This document shows positions 30,601 to 33,058 of a DNA stretch of 33,058 nt, piece by piece. The position numbers and the translations under genes are program-made. Numbering within the stretch: the stretch's first letter is position 1; each line of letters starts with the position of its first letter. This DNA is from an uncultured Kangiellaceae bacterium (GTDB lineage Bacteria; Pseudomonadota; Gammaproteobacteria; Enterobacterales; Kangiellaceae). The stretch lies in assembly GCA_905479925.1 (NCBI GenBank), contig CAJQOL010000039.1, forward strand, positions 1 through 33,058. The letters are read 5' to 3'. The notes under the pieces are model-generated. The model was not told the origin of the DNA and made no database searches. It worked only from the letters and a program-made list of their open reading frames with translations.

Positions 30601-32861
30601 CGCTATCAGTAACCATTTGGGATACTTCAACTAACCCGGCTACGGTATTTACCGATGCAGTCGATGTTAGCTTTAGCTCTGCTTGTAGCAACTTAGCGTC
30701 ACCTACTGCGCAAATTGACTCACCGGTAACTACGATTAATGGTATTGCCAACAGCACCTATCTAGCACAAGGTTGTGAAGGTGACGACATAGTCACCGCA
30801 ACTGCAAATGCTGGTGGTGTAGTTCTTTCTGCAACAGGCACTGTAACCATTAACACGGCGGCGGCGAGCAACATTGAATTTGTGTCAGCGACCCCTGAAA
30901 ATATTAGTTTAAAAGGTGTCGGTGGAACCGAAAGTTCTACGGTCGTTTTCCGAGTGTTAGATTCAAACGGAATTCCAGTAAGTAACCAAGATATTGACTT
31001 TAGCCTTAGTACTGATGTCGGTGGAATCGCTCTTAGTCCGGTAAGCGCAACCACTAACCTGCAAGGAGAAGTTCAGACGGTCGTTAACTCAGGCACCGTC
31101 CATACTTCAGTTAGGGTAAAAGCATCAATTAACGGCAGTAGCCCGGAAATATTTACTCAATCTAACCTGCTGGTTATTTCGACGGGTATTCCTGATCAAG
31201 ATAGCTTTAGCCTTTCAGCGTCAGTATTCAATCCTGAAGGATGGAATTTGGACGGCGAAGAAGTGTCAATTACAGCGAGACTAGCAGATGCGTTCAATAA
31301 CCCTGCTCCTGATGGAACGGCGGTAACCTTTACCACTGAAGGTGGTTCTATAGAACCATCCTGTGTAACCACAGCAGGTGTTTGTTCGGTGACTTGGACC
31401 AGTCAAAATCCTCGTCCAGAAGGGCAAGTGTTGGGCTTAGTTAATGACGGACCAACCGTCATCACTGGCACCATCGATATTGGAAACGGAATAGACTTCA
31501 CCACTAACACGATTAGCTTCTCTGTCGCGGCGGGTGGCGCATCAGATACAATTCTGTTAAATAGCAACTTTACCTCAAAGGCGACCTTGTTAGCGGCTAT
31601 TGAGGCGCAGATAATCAATAGTACAGTTCTTGTAGGCTCTGGAAAAGATGATTTCCTTGAGTTGATTTCAACCGATAACGAAGATATTACCATTGCCAAT
31701 ATCGCGACGGGTTCAGGCGTAACGGCCGATGAGATTGTCGGTATTGCTGATGGCACAACTTACTACAACGACCTGTTAACCTTCTCTGGCACTGTTGATA
31801 TCAACGGCGGAATCGATTTTACAACCAACGATATCGCGTTCGATATTACGACCACAGACGGAACCGATAGCGTGACGATCAATTCTAATCATGCTAGCGG
31901 TACAGCAATCGTGAACGATATTAACGGCCAGCTTCTGAATTCTTCAGTGGTAGTACTGGAAGATGCCAGTAGCGGTGTGTTGGTGGTAACTTCACCTACA
32001 CGTCTTACTGTTAACTTTGTTGATAATGGTGGTACGGCAACGGCCCTCTCTCAATTAGGAATCGCCGATGGCAATCGATTCCCAAGCCGCGTTAATAGTG
32101 CGTCACCGCAAACGGTTAAGTTTATGGGCCAAAAATACGGAGGGCGGGCAACAATTACCGCCACCGCGATAGGCGAAGAATCATTCCCTGATCTGAATGG
32201 TAACGGTGTTTTTGATGCTAGCGAACAAAACGCATTCTTAGGAAATGCAGGAGAATCTGGAACTGATGTAAATGGTGTTCCATATGACCTTAAAGAAATG
32301 TTCGTCGACCATAATGAGGATGGAATTTATAACCCTCAATCGGTAGTAGGTAATGCCAACGGTGAAACCGGTGGCGAAATAGAAACCTTTGAGGACTTCG
32401 ATGTTGACGGGGTGTTTGATGTTGAAGATGGTCTCTATAATGGTTCACTTTGTGGAGATACTCCTGCTAATTGCTCAGCGACTCAATCAATCAATGTACG
32501 TGGTGAGTTGGTATTAGTGATGTCAGGCAGCAACCCTAGGTTTGTCACCAATGTACCGACTAGTGGAACTTTGTCAATTACTGGAGACGGCACAGCGGCC
32601 GCCTCAGTTACCATCGCCGATTTACATAATCAACCAATGCCAGCTGGTTCAACTATCGAATTTGTAGCTTCAGTAGGTTCAATCGTTGGCCCTGACTCTT
32701 TTACATGGCCAAGTACCAACAGAAATGGCGGTCTTAGCTTTGGTGTAACTGTGAAAGGGGTAGCTTCACAAACTTTGTCTGGCCCGCTTCTCGTTACAGT
32801 TACAACACCTAGTGGTGTTGTGACGTCATACACAGTAGCGACAATCAGCATAACTCCGTAG
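27666..32861 (+). CDS. giant Ig-like repeat surface lipoprotein (putative adhesin)
   Basis: A roughly 1731-residue protein with a lipoprotein signal: NVIASFLMLAVLSAC, lipobox LSAC with Cys29, followed by a Gly-rich linker (GSGTGGGG). Residues about 53-852 are eight bacterial Ig-like (Big_1/invasin-type) repeats of exactly 100 residues, each with ANPRTVTATL, VANEVVTFTTTLGVLDP, SGTALTDAAGQA, AGTVEGAGV and AGDG. Diverged Ig-like domains continue to about 1265. Two copies of a motif starting GIDFTTN (about 1268 and 1375) resemble flagellar hook IN segments. Ca-binding-like loops DLNGNGVFDASE, DHNEDGIYNP and DFDVDGVFDVEDG lie at about 1509-1590, and a last Ig-like domain ends the protein. ATG 27666 is preferred to GTG 27663 for its binding-site spacing. 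It probably acts at the cell surface in adhesion; the ligand is unknown. Confidence 0.88.
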   Translation: MDWLKKVSSSFKGINVIASFLMLAVLSACGGSDSGFVDNGSGTGGGGTTNITTVTLSISNASVDAANPANVTATVADNNGPISGVVVTFTTTLGVLDPTSGTALTDANGQAVIEIHPGDVEGAGEITGSISSGEAGRVGFSSAGDGTAIAGKVLTISSSTVTISSATPATLTVTVTDGGVAVAGEVITFSTSLGVLDPASGTALTNASGQAQISLAAGTEEGAGLVTATASSGESTFIGFETAGDGSIAGGRALVVSIDNNSVDAANPRTVTAIVTDDGTPVANEVVTFTSTLGVLDPISGTALTDAAGTATITLAAGTVEGAGVVQATLATGEVNNVGFTTAGDGTSLGGRSLVITIDNPFVDSANPRNVTATLLDAGTPVANEVVTFTTTLGVLDPLSGTALTDAAGQAVIVLAAGTVEGAGVVTATVATGEADTLGFNTAGDGTDLGGRSLVVTVDNPSVDAANPRTLTATLLDAGTPVANEVVTFTTSLGVLDPLSGTALTDAAGQATITLAAGTVEGAGVATATVATGEADTLGFSSAGDGTNIGGRSLVVTIDNPSVDDANPRTVTATLLDAGTPVANEVVTFTTSLGILDPTSGTALTDAAGQATITLEAGTVEGAGVVTATVATGEADTLGFNTAGDGPVSGSLSLAIAIDNPAVDDANPRTLTATLLDGGVPVANEVVTFTATLGALDPASGTALTDAAGQATITLTAGSIAGAGVATATISTGEADSLGYSSAGDSTPVGTRSLNITIDNPAVDAANPRTLTATLLESGSPVANEVITFTSTLGTLNPASGTALTDAAGQATMTLLAGNVEGAGVATATVATGETDNLGFSTAGDGAGTGITVTLELTDTNGAILDPRQISTTTPGRVEATVTGITQPVIVTFSTDLGSIPVPTAITDAGNVATVDIFAANSLGAGTITGSLVTGETGNLVFSIGTSSLGIGTSVLVAGVPDDAIEVPGAAISAGGTASLSVTIWDTSTNPATVFTDAVDVSFSSACSNLASPTAQIDSPVTTINGIANSTYLAQGCEGDDIVTATANAGGVVLSATGTVTINTAAASNIEFVSATPENISLKGVGGTESSTVVFRVLDSNGIPVSNQDIDFSLSTDVGGIALSPVSATTNLQGEVQTVVNSGTVHTSVRVKASINGSSPEIFTQSNLLVISTGIPDQDSFSLSASVFNPEGWNLDGEEVSITARLADAFNNPAPDGTAVTFTTEGGSIEPSCVTTAGVCSVTWTSQNPRPEGQVLGLVNDGPTVITGTIDIGNGIDFTTNTISFSVAAGGASDTILLNSNFTSKATLLAAIEAQIINSTVLVGSGKDDFLELISTDNEDITIANIATGSGVTADEIVGIADGTTYYNDLLTFSGTVDINGGIDFTTNDIAFDITTTDGTDSVTINSNHASGTAIVNDINGQLLNSSVVVLEDASSGVLVVTSPTRLTVNFVDNGGTATALSQLGIADGNRFPSRVNSASPQTVKFMGQKYGGRATITATAIGEESFPDLNGNGVFDASEQNAFLGNAGESGTDVNGVPYDLKEMFVDHNEDGIYNPQSVVGNANGETGGEIETFEDFDVDGVFDVEDGLYNGSLCGDTPANCSATQSINVRGELVLVMSGSNPRFVTNVPTSGTLSITGDGTAAASVTIADLHNQPMPAGSTIEFVASVGSIVGPDSFTWPSTNRNGGLSFGVTVKGVASQTLSGPLLVTVTTPSGVVTSYTVATISITP
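27822..30221 (+). repeat. Eight in-frame direct repeats of exactly 300 bp
   Basis: The codons for LGVLDP or its variants begin at 27942, 28242, 28542, 28842, 29142, 29442, 29742 and 30042, a spacing of precisely 300 bp with no indel. Units differ mostly at third codon positions. Units 3-6 are the most alike at protein level; units 1, 2 and 8 are more diverged. A ninth, out-of-phase and diverged unit follows (TDLGSIPVPTAITDAG, from about 30348). Confidence 0.95.
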
Positions 32862-32907
32862 CAAGTTCAGCGTGTCCCGTCCTAAAATATGTTGACGGTT
32901 TTAATAG

Positions 32908-32938
32908 AAAGCCTGCTGAGTTATCAGTGGGCTTTTTT
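32908..32938 (+). terminator. IS-borne terminator downstream of the lipoprotein gene
   Basis: AAAGCC...CTGA and TCAG...GGCTTT pair across GTTA with a 2x2 internal mismatch, followed by a T run on the plus strand. It overlaps the transposase stop codon within the IS end. It would end transcription from the lipoprotein gene, replacing whatever terminator was displaced by the insertion. Confidence 0.65.
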
Positions 32939-33058
32939 GTGTATCTCATTCGGTGTTTTCATTCCTAGGCTCAGGTGAGGTCGATAATAATTATACGCAT
33001 AGATCGACTCGTCTAAAACCTTTTGCAATGTTTCTCTATCTTGGTACTTTTGCAATAA
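32924..33058 (-). CDS. IS3-family transposase (DDE integrase), C-terminal fragment at window edge
   Basis: The minus strand encodes 44 residues before a TGA stop, including SIYAYNYYRPHLSLGMKTPN and ending EIHKKAH. The pattern Y-N-x-x-R-P-H-x-S-L-x-x-x-T-P-x-E/Q is the conserved end of the OrfB/InsF-type integrase core of IS3-family transposases. The catalytic DDE residues lie beyond the window, so intactness cannot be judged. Confidence 0.85.
   Translation of the reverse strand, partial: LLQKYQDRETLQKVLDESIYAYNYYRPHLSLGMKTPNEIHKKAH

Larger units (their letters stand above)
32873..33058 (-). mobile_element. IS3-family insertion sequence, 3' end (partial)
   Basis: The element end is taken at TGTCCCGTCCTAAAATATGTTGACGG (first 20 bases: TGTCCCGTCCTAAAATATGT) beginning at 32873, which has the TG start and form of IS3-type inverted repeats as I remember them. 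It encloses the transposase C-terminus on the minus strand. The left end and any target duplication lie outside the window. The insertion is 11 bp after the lipoprotein stop codon. Confidence 0.72.

Noticed and set aside
27611..32851. Several long open frames antisense to the Ig-like lipoprotein, rich in Ala, Val, Pro and Ser
   Set aside because: They mirror the Thr/Ala/Gly/Val-rich repeats on the other strand, follow the 300-bp period, and have no ribosome binding sites or recognisable domains.

Overview
The window looks like a chromosomal segment of a moderately AT-rich gammaproteobacterium, perhaps marine and possibly near Kangiellaceae or Alteromonadales. The basis is the E. coli-like fused ThrA, the thrABC order, the gene families and the attenuator-type leaders. 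The genus is an inference; no rRNA or tRNA gene was seen.

Layout. Positions 1-5082 (minus) hold a leucine operon in the order leader, 61-aa small ORF, leuC, leuD, leuB, leuA, with leuA cut by the window edge. Positions 5534-10701 (plus) hold the divergent threonine operon thrL-like leader, thrA, thrB, thrC. The roughly 450-520 bp between the two leaders is a shared regulatory region. Each operon starts with a transcription attenuator whose control peptide, terminator and competing antiterminator can all be read from the sequence. Both operons are interrupted once by a non-coding stretch carrying repeats (leuC-leuD and thrB-thrC).

Positions 10830-14096 (minus) encode a large secreted BNR/Asp-box propeller protein that converges on thrC across a bidirectional hairpin. 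Positions 14323-20565 (minus) form a divalent-metal efflux operon: a small His-rich periplasmic protein, then a CzcC-like outer membrane factor, a CzcB-like adaptor and a CzcA-like RND pump. Positions 20867-24330 (minus) hold a group II truncated globin, coaD, and a GMC oxidoreductase with its Tat-exported small subunit. Positions 24641-27226 (minus) hold a YheT-type hydrolase and an FMN-binding glutamate-synthase-like protein; a 15-bp minisatellite separates these two blocks.

Positions 27666-32861 (plus) encode a roughly 1731-aa lipoprotein built from eight Ig-like repeats of exactly 300 bp each, followed by flagellin-hook-like and calcium-loop-like segments. The window ends inside an IS3-family element (from 32873) inserted 11 bp after the stop codon of that gene.

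The strongest candidates for undescribed biology are the divergent leu/thr pair of attenuators, namely a Thr-Ile-Met control peptide for thr, an Ile-Val-Leu control peptide for leu, and a Leu/Ile-free 61-aa ORF with a strong ribosome binding site that overlaps the leuC start, together with the strictly periodic surface lipoprotein.
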